This document shows positions 36,670-48,234 of a DNA stretch of 64,000 nucleotides, piece after piece. Position numbers and translations under genes: made by a program. Numbering within the stretch: the first letter of the stretch is position 1; each line of letters opens with the position of its first letter. The notes below the pieces were generated by a model, which worked only from the letters and a program-made list of their open reading frames with translations, ran no database searches and was not told the origin of the DNA. Source of the stretch: Siphonodentalium dalli (Eukaryota > Mollusca > Scaphopoda > Gadilida > Siphonodentaliidae); the NCBI GenBank assembly GCA_032622095.1, contig CP136066.1, positions 230,582,961 to 230,646,960 on the forward strand. Direction: 5' to 3'.

Positions 36670-37230
36670 GAATAACAAACGAGTCGAAACGTTATGTGAC
36701 ATGCGATTAGCAACTGATGATGATCTTATCAAAACTTTTTGGCATCTTTTTAACTCATTGGGAGTAATTTAAAAAAAATTATAACTTCTACTTTTGGCAT
36801 TAAATAAAACCTTGTTTTTGTGGGGTACGTTCTAAAACTATTTTCATAATTCCAATAAACCGCTCAAGGATCCAGCTCCCACTTCAAAATTCATGTCATC
36901 AGAACGAGGATCGATTTGCCTGTGAGAAATTGGGAGCTTGGTCATCATCATATTTAGCCTCGAAACTTCTTTAATATGCCTAGCAGACAACCTCCCATTT
37001 CTTTTGACATCCATACATTTATGCACCACCTTCAGTATGTGGGGAAATTATATGACGGATAGGTTGTAAGCCATTATTTAATTCACTCTACTTATGTTAA
37101 AAAACGGAAAGGCCGTAAGTTCCGTCAGCCAGTGCTCCATTCTGACTTATTATTGTCATTCCGGAGGGCCAGGTGTGATCTTCGTTGAACCGGGCAGATG
37201 TGTCACCTTGTCAGACAACCACTTGCCTGT
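36670..37230. repeat. Dispersed repeat, second subgroup
   Basis: Matches 20640-21260 (AACGAGTCGAAACGTTAT, CAGCCAGTGCTCCATTCTGA). A short GGTACGTAGCA segment is repeated on both sides (36632, 37260), which may be its target duplication. Confidence 0.5.
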
Positions 37231-37859
37231 ATTGATTAACCTATATAACTAAGACTAACGGGTACGTAGCAACTTCGTGAGGGTATCTCATGGATATGTA
37301 AAATAGCAAACGACATTTTAACAGAAACAGTACTGCTGGCCTCTGTTATGACAGAGACAAATGCTAGCAAAGGCGAAATGCCAATCACTTGATTTAATCA
37401 TATGTTTTAGTATAACATGATACATACACTGGGGATTAGAGGACAGGTTATATTTGACACTTAGACTAACCTCCGCTCCCCACAACCATATTATGTATAA
37501 CAGCGTGTTACAAGATTAATTTTCTTGAGACGTGACTGTCCCAAATGGGACTACGGATACCCCCACATTGCAGATGGCTAGAACAAAATAAATATTAAAA
37601 TGAGGTGGCTGTTTCAATCCTTAAATTATGTATACGTATACACGCACAAATTGCCAACTAAACTAAAATACGTCATTTCGTAATCACATGCACACATGTA
37701 ATTGCTGTGATACATATATGCGGCAAGTTTCGTCGACTTTGACCAGTGAACGAAAGAGTTCATGCTTGCACAAAATGCTAACATTATTTATGTTGTAAAC
37801 ATTGCAAAGGCTAAACGTGGTATAACTATATTACACACTGCTCGGATATACCTCGTAAT

Positions 37860-38600
37860 TTCAAGTGAACAGTTTCCAGTGATCAATAATTATGCCAAGT
37901 TTATAAAACATTGACCAATAAATGATGAAAGATTAGTCACACAAGCATGTATTTGCTGCATTGAATGGATAACTAAGTACAAACATGAGTTCGAATTTGT
38001 TGGTGTAATGTGGATGCAAAGTGGTGAAGTGGCGACATTTTGGTCAAACACAATCTGCGTCATATTGAAATATTAATATAAGAAACTTAATATCCATCTG
38101 TGTGTGCTATTCATTTTGTGATGAAATTCTAGACGAATTGATGGAGATGAACAGTCAAGCTTTGGACTGCTTAATGTGTTGGATAAAAAACGTATCGAGT
38201 GATATTTTAAAGACATGTGGCAATGCATTCTCTTATATATGCGTATATACGCCTATATAAGAGAATTCATTGGCCTAACAAGTAATTATCCGTTTTTATC
38301 AATTGTTCTAACACTCTTTAACAATTTTCATCAGTTTTTATCATATTTTCTTACATGCTTTAAAAAAATTATCATTTTTATATTTTTTTTCTTACATTCT
38401 ATAACAAAATTTATATTTTTTCTTATATTATTTAGCAATTTTTATAATTTTTTATCCTATATTCTTACATTCGTTAACATATTTTTTTATCTTTTTGGAT
38501 AATTTGTTCTTATTATATGCAAAAATACGAGTTGTTTGATATGAACAAATAATGTTCTGGACTGCTTAATGTATTGCACAGGCGTGTCAACTGATATTGG
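37860..38600. repeat. Duplicated intron block with possible decayed exon
   Basis: Copies of the 25.0-25.3-kb intron block flank a P hairpin at 38217-38277 and its AT spacer (to about 38500). By alignment with the exon 15 unit, a micro-exon would be expected near 37870; there the - strand reads GGAAACTGTTCACTTGAAAT with no usable AG, so it may be a dead exon copy. Confidence 0.4.
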
Positions 38601-39669
38601 GACATGCTGGGGACACTCAATACAATGAGCTGTGGATGATAGCTTTGTATGACCCACATATGGGAGTAAAGGTGGGATGGACAACCAATAACACTTGAGT
38701 CCCCGACAATAGGTACAATGTCTTGCCTACCGGTAGCTGATATAATGATAGGCAGAGCACCCTGCTGCATAGTCAGTTTCAGAATCAGTCAGTTGAAAGT
38801 TAAAATAAGCAAGGAAGCCCACGTCCTTCGGTATATTACAGTTTACCATATATATCGTACCTTAATTAAACTTTATTAATGGTACACGCATTTATCGATA
38901 ATATGTACATTTACCAAATTGTATTGGTGTTGTCCAATCCATAACAGTAAAAATTAAGTTAGATTCGTGCAAGTAAGATATATATATACGTATGCATGAT
39001 CTATAAATCACTAACAGCTATATTGGGCTCCAAGCGAGTTGAAAATAAACGCTCTTTATATTGAGTTCACTATTTATGCGGTTATGCTTTCTTAATAAGA
39101 TATTTCTCCGTCTAGGCTTCCACACACTATCACTAGAAGGGTTTGTTATCACCAGAGGTGTCATTGTTAAAGCGACACTGATGTGTGGGACAACACACAC
39201 ATATCACGTATACTTGTACTGTCAATTTTAGTACAATTCTTATTAATCGGCCGGATTCGGCCAATTTTGTTAATGCATACCTACGAAACGTGTATATGAC
39301 TTACCGTACAAGATTGATCACACAGAAGGAATCAATTCTTTGCAAAAGATTTAATATGCCCGGTTCCGAAATCGTGTGTTCGATTAGAATGTTGCTCCTA
39401 TGAAAAAGAAATGATGGCTTCAGGTACGCAGGTGCGCTTCTGTTCGGATATAAAACAATTTATTATGATTATATACGTGCATTTTCGGGAGTGAGGACAT
39501 CTCGTCACACCAGTGGTGTGATGTTTTGCTATCGCTGTGAACCAAGAGTAGATATGACGTTAACACCGCGTTTATAACGTAGTCCTGGGCTTTTCGTAGC
39601 TTCGTTTTTTTTGGAAAATTCAAGTAATGCATTTCACAAAAGCCAGATTTTATTTAAAAAGAAGATTAC

Positions 39670-39687
39670 CGTAGACATTTGGAATTT
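39670..39687 (-). CDS. Candidate micro-exon 9 (18 bp, phase 1-1)
   Basis: The acceptor ACGTATTTAATTAG and the weaker donor CTACG followed by GTAATC flank 18 bases encoding (x)IPNVY. It fits length and phase but was chosen with the rule in mind. Confidence 0.33.
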
Positions 39688-40748
39688 CTAATTAAATACG
39701 TATGACACGCCAGGTTTGTACTGTTTGTATTGCATATTGTATATTGTGATATATTTCTAGTGTTTATATTGTATACTGTGATATATTATATCTCACGTGA
39801 CTATCTTGCATTCTGATTGGCTGCACACTGCTATACTATTTTACGATAGTACCCCAGTAGGAGTCCTACATTCCTACTAATCTTTTTCTATTTATAGTAC
39901 CAAACTCATTTCGCGAAATCGAGTTGCCGCCTGAAGATACGGCCAATCTTAAACTATACCTTGTACGATACTTGTTGCAATATCGGTATATCATTAGATT
40001 TATCGGTGAATTGTAATGATCTTACAAATGTCTGATCATAGCTAGCCAATGTATTTAACAGTTTTCCGTTTAGTTGACAAGCGGCCAGTCCAAAGTTTGT
40101 AATGCCAGTGGACGTTATTTATGATTCCTATTCCGTTCTAATCGAAGTTAAGTAAGTTAAGTAAATTTCGCCACAATATCTTTGCTATAATGACGTATTT
40201 ATAGAAATAAATGCCTGAGTCATGAAGAGATGCTGTCAGTTGTAACTAATAGCATAGTTATGCTCCACTGCCATCGTCAAAAGATTGCCAAAAATTGTAA
40301 AAATCAGAGACCAAAATTCACGGTAAATAAAAAAGTGCCAAAATCAGACTCAGAAATTGTGTGAGAATTGGCACCAATGTTCGATATACTATAATACATA
40401 ATAAATGTCTTGTCGTTGAATATGCCAAAATAGTGGTCCTCGATGGGGGACTAGAACTTTTCCTCCTCGATGCCCACTATTTTGGCATAGTCAACTCCAA
40501 GCCATTCATTATCTATATAACATTTCTACTGTCTATATTGTATAATGTGATACAATTCTACATTTGGTGTGAGAACATCCAGTTCGTGAGCTATTGAGCT
40601 ATTTGTACAGGCCCTGACATCATAATGAGTATTAGGATAATGAGGTAGCTACATAGATTACAATCTCTCTGGTCAAGTGTTCTTAAAAAGAGAGGAGCAT
40701 CAACTCATCGAAAGTATTCTCAATTTACCAAAAGCTATGTACTTTGCA

Positions 40749-40770
40749 GGGGGGGGGGGGGGGGGGGGGG
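40749..40770. repeat. Poly-G tract
   Basis: A run of about 22 G. Similar homopolymers occur at 25746 (16 G), near 4600, and 63147 (C run). Lengths are likely assembly-sensitive. Confidence 0.9.
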
Positions 40771-41725
40771 TCGGAAAAAATTTGCAGACACGTGTGCTGA
40801 TTTTTGACTTTCGACCCTTGTTGGGATCCACCTACCCCCGCGACTAATTTTTTTCCGTTTTCGGCAGTTTTTCCCGACCATTTTTTGACACCCACCCCCC
40901 CCATTTTAACACTAAAAGAGAGATTTGGGGAAATTCACTGTAAACAGCTGTATATGAATGTCTGTGCATACAATTGGTCATGGATGTTAACATTGACATG
41001 TACATAGGAACAAGTCATTTTGGGGTCATTCGGTAAAAAAAAACATGGCTGCCAGCAGCCATCTTGGATTTCAATATTCAATCCTTTAGCATTGGCTAAA
41101 GGCTATACTGTTTGTCTGATTATCATGAAATTTGTCATTTATGTTAATATTGACATATAGATGTGTTTTAAGCCAAACTCATTGCAAAAACAGTAAAACA
41201 GACTTGCGGGAAAAATATTTTTGAGTTGCGGAAAAAATTGTTTGTTGGTCCTATCGACCACCCACCCCGGCATACGTGGTCGGAATTTTTTTCCACCCCC
41301 TGTACTTTAGGGAAAAGAAAGGAAAATTCACAAATCGGAGAAGACTACTGGAAATCAATATTTCTGAAAGTTTGCGGTTTCTGGTTCTGAATCTAGCCAA
41401 ATGGAATACGATATTTTCGTTATAAGAGTTAAGATAATTTTGGATAATCAATTTTGTTTTTACATAAGGCATAACATACCCTTTTCTGTATATTGATATA
41501 TCGATATGCCACACATATTATCGTTTCAATTGTATGTGGTTTCCTTCGCAATTCACGCTGTTTTATCAATAGAATATTGATCAAGAATTAATTTTATCAC
41601 GAACACGACTATAGTGAGTATAGTCCGTTCTTATTTAACAATTTAATGTGGAACATTTTGGTCTATCATGTTTATACCTGTAATCGACTTATCAATTAAT
41701 CACGACCGATAAAGCCACTACGCAC

Positions 41726-41749
41726 CTGTTAGAAGGATCGCACTACTCA
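41726..41749 (-). CDS. Candidate micro-exon 8 (24 bp, phase 1-1)
   Basis: The acceptor ATATATTATCCACAG and donor CTAACAG followed by GTGCGTAG give an exon encoding (x)SSAILLT. A competing GTGAGT overlaps the acceptor AG and cannot serve as the donor for a real exon. Confidence 0.45.
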
Positions 41750-42287
41750 CTGTGGATAATATATATGAATCAATATCGTAATGTATACATATCACAAACA
41801 CCATGCATAAGTGTTCAAAGTTGACTCGATATAGCCTAATGTAGAATAAAACAAACTGTTCTGATCACGTCAAGTGAGGATTAGCATATTATGCCATAAT
41901 AATGATGGCCTTTATGTGTACTGGTGTTGTTATCCCGAGAAAGACATGTCTCTGTCCCCTGTCTATTGCACAACAACGAACATGACGTCCAAACAACTCG
42001 CATCACTGCTGTCTCAGAGACACTTCTGTTATTACATAATCGAAGATTCCATTCTGAGAATATTCATTTGAGTGGAATATTTCATCGCTTAAATCCCGAG
42101 AGACTATCACATTTCAGGTGGAATATGTCATCATTTAAATCCTGTAAGACTATCACATTTCAGGTGGAATATGTCATCGATTATATCCTGTGAGACTATC
42201 ACATTTCAGATAGCATCCACATTGGGGGCATCCGACCGAAGCCCATCCCCATCCCTCCTGTAACAAAATTACATATATACACCTCAG

Positions 42288-42385
42288 CAGAATGAGATTC
42301 CAAGAGGGTTAATTTGGTGATGCTAGCCCGCTATGCGGGGTAGCATAACTAAATTCACCCTCTGTGGCCCTCATTCTGCAAATGA
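42288..42385. repeat. ~98-bp palindrome of the GAGGGTGAATTT family
   Basis: GCAGAATGAGATTCCAAGAG pairs with CTCTGTGGCCCTCATTCTGC; the centre is GATGCTAGCCCGCTATGCGG. Confidence 0.7.
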
Positions 42386-42491
42386 CAGACATATAAATAC
42401 GTTCGCTCCTGGCTTTTTCGATGTACATTAAGAGTGTGCTATATGCAAAAAACCCAACGCAGTGGGGATTTTTTGGGGGAAAATGATTCAC

Positions 42492-42588
42492 GTTGAGCCA
42501 ATCAACACCGAAAGCTCGAGTGGCAGGATTAACGCTAAACATGGTGATCGACATGGTGATCGACATGGTGACGGCAGATTTAACCTCA
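42492..42588 (-). CDS. Candidate exon of unknown gene (97 bp, phase 2-0)
   Basis: The good acceptor GATTTATTGTTGTATATAG and donor CTCAAC followed by GTGAATC frame EVKSAVTMSITMSITMFSVN and then PATRAFGVDWLN. The exon contains a 12-bp tandem repeat (ATGTCGATCACC). Its phases do not match the micro-exon gene, although the style of sequence is similar; in phase 1 it is also open but Cys/Arg/Ser-rich. Confidence 0.3.
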
Positions 42589-42898
42589 CTATATACAACA
42601 ATAAATCAGAGCGACACATCATGGATCACCGGTAATCACCTCAAAACTTCTCTGTATTATGCAATAGGAATCGCATTGAACGATCTACAATTTCCGCAAT
42701 TTGTCATTCAGCGGACATTAAAAGTTTGAACAAGTGAAGACAAGACAGCTATCAATATTTACTCAATACTGTTATAAAATCCACACAAGATCACAGTGGA
42801 TCATCGCGAAAAGAAAGCAGCGTGAATCCTGGTGGTCCACGTTGTTGAGCTTATCGCTCATCTTTACGTACTGTACTGTAACATAATTGTTATAGACC

Positions 42899-43267
42899 AC
42901 GTGCCAATTCATTCTCTTATATATGCGAGTCGAACATATGTCGCCTCGCATATATAAGAGAATGCATTGGCCTTACAATTTTTTATCATTTTTTAACTTT
43001 TTTGCGGGTCCCTGGCGTCATGTTACTCGTCCACATGGACTGAAAATACCCTGCAGGGAGCCCCAAACATATATAGAAGCATGTGTACTGAGTGTTGTCT
43101 GTCCATGTTTGTCGTGGGTTCTGTATGGGTGAAATTATAAAATTGTTATAGAATGTAAGAGAAATTGATAAAAATGATAAAATATTGTTAGGCCAATGCA
43201 TTCTCTTATATATGCGAGGCGACATATGGTCGACTCGCACATATAAGAGAATGCATTGGCACAGGGT
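42899..43267. mobile_element. P element with GGAGCCCC-type spacer
   Basis: Left palindrome at about 42903-42969 (ATTCATT for ATGCATT), right palindrome 43194-43260. The spacer includes the CCTGCAGGGAGCCCCA segment also seen at 5.9 and 27.8 kb. Confidence 0.7.
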
Positions 43268-43465
43268 ATTCAAGGCAATGCCTTCTCCTAAGCCAAGCAT
43301 GCTGCACATAACTCGTGAAATCTGGAGGTCCACGGTGGGATTAGTGGGGTTTCCCCGTTGTTGAGTGTTTTGCTTATCGCACACTCTCTACGTACTATGT
43401 AGGTGTAATCAGAATGCTATGAAAACTCTTTGAATGATCCCTGTTATGTCATCAACATATCTTAC

Positions 43466-43486
43466 AACAAATGATATGGTGAGTGG
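43466..43486 (-). CDS. Candidate micro-exon 7 (21 bp, phase 1-1)
   Basis: The acceptor TTCACTCAATCGTGTAG and strong donor TTGTT followed by GTAAGATA enclose (x)THHIIC. Lengths and phase fit the gene. Confidence 0.43.
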
Positions 43487-43880
43487 CTACACGATTGAGT
43501 GAACACCAATTGAATTGGAGAAGTCAAATTACCAAATACAGAACAAATTATTGGATTCACTACGAGTGAGCTTGTTTACGTATGTTATAAATTTGATCGT
43601 GTCTGAATGTAATAATTTTCGCTTAAAATTACAGCCGAACCCCTCCTTTGTGACTGGCCACCTATCGATCCAAAGGGAGCGAACTGTCTACAAAACAGCG
43701 GATAATGACACTAAACAGTGCCATTTCTCTACAGCAAGATGAATTGCGAGGCTCATTTCAGTATTGAATCCAGCTTTTAATCACTAAAATATGGTGTGTC
43801 GTGACACGTGGTTAAATGCAGAACTAATTATTCTTTGCATGAATCGTCCATAGATCATGCCATGAATCTCTACTGTGCCT

Positions 43881-44338
43881 AACGCCCGTAGAGATCATAA
43901 TCCACCAGTACAAAACCTTGACACTTTTTGAAGTTTGGACAGGGAACCTTATACAGTCGAAACAATAATGCGGGGAATATATTTCTTACTTGTTGTCTGT
44001 TCCTTAATAATGTACTTCATTGTAGATAAAGGTCCTAACTTGAAATTTCACGATTTAAGTGTCATTGTGAGAGATTTTGCTTCACGTTCCTTACAATTAT
44101 GGAATTTCTCCTGGGTAAATAATTCAATGTTTTTTTACGATATCGACTCACAAAAGTCACAGAAAAAGCATGCAATTGCGAGTTGGGAACTTCACCTACA
44201 GTGAAGTACATTATTACGAAACAGGTACTAACTAATAAATATAATCCCGGAGTTATTTTTTCGAATTTATAAGGTTCCCTGTCAAACTTCAAAAAGTTCC
44301 CAGGTTTTGTACTGGTGGAATATGATCTCTACGGGCGT
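43881..44338. mobile_element. Inverted-repeat element (~458 bp)
   Basis: CGCCCGTAGAGATCATAATC and GATCTCTACGGGCG define the ends; the inner GACAGGGAACCTTATA and TATAAGGTTCCCTGTC also pair. A half copy is at 20.3 kb. ORFs on both strands inside it are not similar to known transposases. Confidence 0.65.
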
Positions 44339-44478
44339 TGAATAGAGATTCATGGCGTAATCTAGTAGCAAGGTAGCTCAGGTATTTATCGACCTATTTT
44401 GATACCGGGGAAAAAATCGAAGCGAATATTATTAGGTGAATTTTGGAGCTCAAACCGCCATGGAAGTTGAAGGCCCAC

Positions 44479-44874
44479 TTAACCCTTCACCCAACAAACC
44501 GGCCAAAACCGGCCAAATAAAGCTTCAACAGCCTAAAATATCTTCGGTCTGTCTCAATAGAGCCATACAAATATGGATATCATTGGAACCGGTTCATTGA
44601 CCGCATGGTTACAGTTATGCCCTGTGCCAATGCATTCTCTTATATATGCGAGTCGACCATAGGTCGCCTCGCATATATAAGAGAATGCATTGGCCTAAAA
44701 AAAATCCTTTTTTTTAACACTTTTTACCATTTTTTCTTACATTCTTTAACAATTTGATAATTTGTAATGTGTTAAGCCAATGCATTCTCTTATATATGCG
44801 AGGCGACCTATGGTCGACTCGCATATATAAGAGAATGCATTGGCACAGGGTCCTTCTGTTGGGTAAAGGCGTTA
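44479..44874 (-). mobile_element. Family A MITE inserted in a family D end
   Basis: The left flank AAGGCCCAC followed by TTAA is the start of a D terminus whose own TTAA served as target. Palindromes at 44627-44693 and 44777-44843. The right end is altered (AAAGGCGTTAG) and the rest of D is not found beyond it. Confidence 0.8.
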
Positions 44875-45134
44875 GACAAGAGTAGGGATACATGGCATGA
44901 TCATGAGTCTTCCAATGATTCTCAACAGTTTTGTGACTTTGCAATTGAGCAACATCTCCACACACAGTTCCCATAAACCGTGCTCATGTGAGGCATGCAA
45001 GTAGGCCGACGTTAGACTAATACCATAAATATACATGTCCATATGATTACGGCTACATTCATCGTGGTTACCATGAATCGCGAGATGTTCTACGAATTCA
45101 TAAATGTCCGATGTAATGCATATGAAAAGCATAC

Positions 45135-45167
45135 CTCTGCACCGCAGCTCACCACATGGCACCTTAG
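45135..45167 (-). CDS. Candidate micro-exon 6 (33 bp, phase 1-1)
   Basis: The acceptor CTACATAGCTGTTAG and donor GCAGAG followed by GTATGC frame (x)KVPCGELRCR. The acceptor is moderate. A longer open frame continues into the intron to 44872 (Cys/His/Met-rich), probably by chance. Confidence 0.38.
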
Positions 45168-45650
45168 CTAACAGCTATGTAGTATTAAATTTATTCACAG
45201 TAATTTGTCACAGAGACATAATTATCATACCATTAATGAGAGAGATATATGTACATCAAATTGTTGCACATCAATTGACTCTTTTTGTTTGCAAAATACA
45301 GCAAGATACGGAAGATCTCAAAACGGTCAATAAAACATGTATTATGTTTGTACAATACAATCCGATTACGTCAACAACGTAATTGGCGACGTAAATTTTA
45401 ACATAACGCACACATAACACAATATCGAACTACATGTCAGTATATTACGAGCTACAATATCCAGAGTGCAATACACAGAACAACACAGTTATGTGAACAT
45501 GTTAGCGTTATCACAAGCGTTTGTTATGTCGCCAGGTATAACGCAAACCTACAGTGTTACCGTCGCGTCACAGCAAACTCGTGTGCAATACGTTATCCAT
45601 TTTACACACTTGTGTCGTTCTATCTATTTACCATATCATTCCTAATCATA

Positions 45651-45950
45651 GGGAGGGGGCATCGGTGGCTCATTCGGTTAGGGGTACAGTTCCCCACCGG
45701 TACGCCCTCCAGCGCTTGCGATAAGGGATCGAATCCGCATGGTGGATTTTGTGACTAGAAAATCGCTATCTGGTGGAGTTGCCAGTTACTCGCCGATGGC
45801 CGGTGGTTTGCCGCACATGGTCGACGAGTTTATCAGACATTGAAATCAATGTTAGATTAACCGTAAGTGTGCAGATTGCTTCCACCACTAAAATTGACAA
45901 TGTCACGATATCGCCTTAATTGTCGGAGGCAACATTAAAACCACAATCAC
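45651..45950 (+). mobile_element. tRNA-derived SINE
   Basis: A tRNA-like head with Pol III box A (TGGCTCATTCGG, 45666-45677) and box B (GGATCGAATCC, 45726-45736), then a body with GATGGCCGGTGGTTTGCCG and a 3' part with GTCGGAGGCAACATTAAAAC. The body resembles the conserved central domain common in molluscan and other invertebrate SINEs. No cloverleaf intact enough for a functional tRNA gene. Target duplication not identified. Confidence 0.7.
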
Positions 45951-46125
45951 CCATTCAAGCCTAAATTCATGGGAATCGTGGTGAAGTTGCCATCCGGGTA
46001 ACTGGATTCATATAACAAAGGCTGAAGTAATTAAAAGTGGCAAATATCGATTCTGAATCGGAATCGCGATGCGCATTTTATTGTGACGTTCTGCATCGTT
46101 GCAGCCATACTATTGATTATCTTAC

Positions 46126-46563
46126 TTGGTTCATCAGTTAACCCTTTACCCAACAGAAGGGCCCTGTGCCAATGCATTCTCTTATATATGCGAGTCGACC
46201 ATATGTCGCCTCGCATATATAAGAGAATGCATTGGCTTAACACATTACAAATAATAAAATTGTTAAAGAATGTAAGAAAAAATGGTAAAAAGTGTTAAAA
46301 AAAGATTTTTTTTAGGCCAATGCATTCTCTTATATATGCGAGGCGACCTATGGTCGACTCGCATATATAAGAGAATGCATTGGCACAGGGCATAACTGTA
46401 ACTATCACAACGTGGTCAAGGAGCCGGTTCCAATGATATCCATATTTGTATGGTTCTATTGAGACAGACCGAAGATATTTTAGGCTGTTGAAGCTTTATT
46501 TGGCCGGTTTTGGCCGGTTTGTTGGGTAAAGGGTTAAATCACCTGGAAAACTCGTTCCCATCA
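46126..46563 (-). CDS. Micro-exon 5 interrupted by a family A MITE
   Basis: The flanks of the MITE (46563-46538 and 46137-46126) plus one TTAA make a 42-bp exon. It has acceptor ACACCCCGCATAG, donor CCAA followed by GTAAGATAA, phase 1-1, reading (x)MGTSFPGDLTDEP. The target lies in GAT TTA ACT. In the present sequence a cryptic donor CCAG/GTGATT just before the element and an acceptor GGGTAAAG at its far end would splice the MITE out in frame, shortening the product by one codon. That use is inference. Confidence 0.58.
46138..46537 (+). mobile_element. Family A MITE inserted in micro-exon 5
   Basis: TTAA at 46138-46141 and 46534-46537; palindromes at 46169-46235 and 46317-46383. Complete arms. 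Confidence 0.9.
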
Positions 46564-47244
46564 CTATGCGGGGTGTTTCATTTAAATGCTACGCATCAAA
46601 TTTAAATTTCAAGTCAAAGATCATCGAATCCATTATTCAGCAACTGTTTACAGTGACGATTCATAGTATATATATGTGGCTGAATAAGTCAGACAAAGAA
46701 CAATATCACTATTGTAAACCATAAAGTTTTTTCATGTTTTCAAGTAACTATTTTTCATGAACAAATACACTTTTCAATGCATCAGAATGGATTGATTCTC
46801 AGTCAAAGCACTGTGTTTAAATAATAGAGTAACAATTAAAATTAGGGTGTCCATGTTTTGATTTCAACAACAGCAGTAGATAATGAAGAGCATTTTCAAT
46901 TATGGTCGTTTTCACTCAAAGTGAACTGATGGCTGTTTCAGTTCTGTGTAAGACTCGCAGTCGTAAATGCGGTAGTTCTTGAATTAGTCGTATGTGTACA
47001 GATGCAAATAAGGTTTCCATTGTAGTCAGAAGTGTATTACTTTTATTGTATTGTAAAACCAATTTTGTTGAGTAAATTTTGGTTGCATACCCATTTGCTA
47101 CTTTAATTGAAACATGTTTCATTATTGTGAGTATGAATTGTTAAGTTGATTTTATTTGTCGACGATATTTTTGTGTTCGAATAAGACCATGTATTAATCT
47201 TTTAATTAAGTCTTTCATCGACTTTTGTTGATCGTAGTACATAC

Positions 47245-47712
47245 ATGGTATATTCCTCCTTATTTCATTGGTTAACCCTTTACCCAACAGAACGGCCCTG
47301 TGCCAATGCATTCTCTTCCATATGCGAGTCGACCATAGGTCGCCTCGCATATATAAGAGAATGCATTGGCTTAAATTGTTAAAGAATGTAAGAAAAAATG
47401 GTAAAAAGTGTTAAAAAAAGTTTTTGTTTAGGCCAATGCATTCTCTTATATATGCGAGGCGACCTATGGTCGACTCGCATATATAAGAGAATGCATTGGC
47501 ACAGGGCATAACTGTAACTATCACAATGTGGTCAATGAGCCGGTTCCAATGATATCCATATTTGTATGGTTCTATTGAGACAGACCGAAGATATTTTAGG
47601 CTGTTGAAGCTTTATTTGGCCGGTTTTGGCCGGTTTGTTGGGTAAAGGGTTAAATCACCCATCTGGTCCATTAAACGGGGCCCATGACAGCAATGTATAG
47701 GGGAACGGATAG
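47245..47712 (-). CDS. Exon 4 of the micro-exon gene, interrupted by a family A MITE
   Basis: The flanking pieces (47712-47654 and 47271-47245) plus one TTAA give a 90-bp exon. Acceptor ACAAACCAACTTAG, donor ACCAT followed by GTATGTACT, phase 1-1, reading (x)IRSPIHCCHGPRLMDQMGDL and then TNEIRRNIP. The GGTGATTTAAC..ATGAA core matches exon 5, so the two are probably paralogous and both carry an A element at the equivalent TTAA. Confidence 0.52.
47272..47653 (+). mobile_element. Family A MITE inserted in exon 4
   Basis: TTAA at 47272-47275 and 47650-47653; two palindromes (about 47305-47371 and 47433-47499), the first with CTTCCATATG in place of CTTATATATG. Confidence 0.9.
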
Positions 47713-48132
47713 CTAAGTTGGTTTGTGGGTCAACCTCTGAGCTAAACAATCGACACGGTCTGCATCCCCAGTACCATGGGTATAAAAAATCAACCACCAG
47801 TGCTCTGAGAACGATTCCAAAAGCAAAGAATCTAAGACAAATTTTGAGAAAATATGTACTGGGCTAATAAACTCCACTCCTCGCGGTGTCATGTCCAGTG
47901 TCCAGGGATGGCACTCTGGACGGCACACCGTTGGACAGGGAGCCGACGTTAATTTCTGTCCCGTGTGGAACAATGCGCACATGTTAAAGGACCCTACATG
48001 ACAATGAAGTCATGGGTAAAATGGTAAAATTACCTGACCAAAATTCAAGTCATCCGACCCACAGTGCAAATAAGGTACTTCTATGAGCCTTTCTGTGGCA
48101 TTGTGCCGAATAATGAGTATTGAGTATCTTAC

Positions 48133-48234
48133 CTGGGCCATCAGCTAACCGACCTGGTATACCATCATGCATTTGTGGTCTGAATCCTGGAAACCCGCCA
48201 CCTAACCCGCCACCTAACCCTAACGCTAATGCGG
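48133..48234 (-). CDS. Micro-exon gene exon 3 (102 bp, phase 1-1), Gly-rich
   Basis: The acceptor CGTGTTTTATTTTCAG and donor GGCCCAG followed by GTAAGATAC are both near consensus. The product is Gly/Leu-rich: ALALGLGGGLGGGFPGFRPQ then MHDGIPGRLADGP. Phase 1 at both ends. The Gly-rich repeat (GGGLGGG) matches the low-complexity style of exons 12 and 16. Found from splice signals alone. Confidence 0.75.

Noticed and set aside
39303-39335. 33-bp - strand exon with strong donor GTAAGTCAT
   Set aside because: In phase 1 it contains TGA; only phase 2-2 is open, which disagrees with all neighbours.
41480-41485. 6-bp micro-exon AAAAGG on the - strand
   Set aside because: Too short to distinguish from chance; acceptor has little pyrimidine tract.
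45651-45740. A functional tRNA gene
   Set aside because: Boxes A and B are present but the acceptor stem and anticodon arm do not fold well and SINE body sequence follows.
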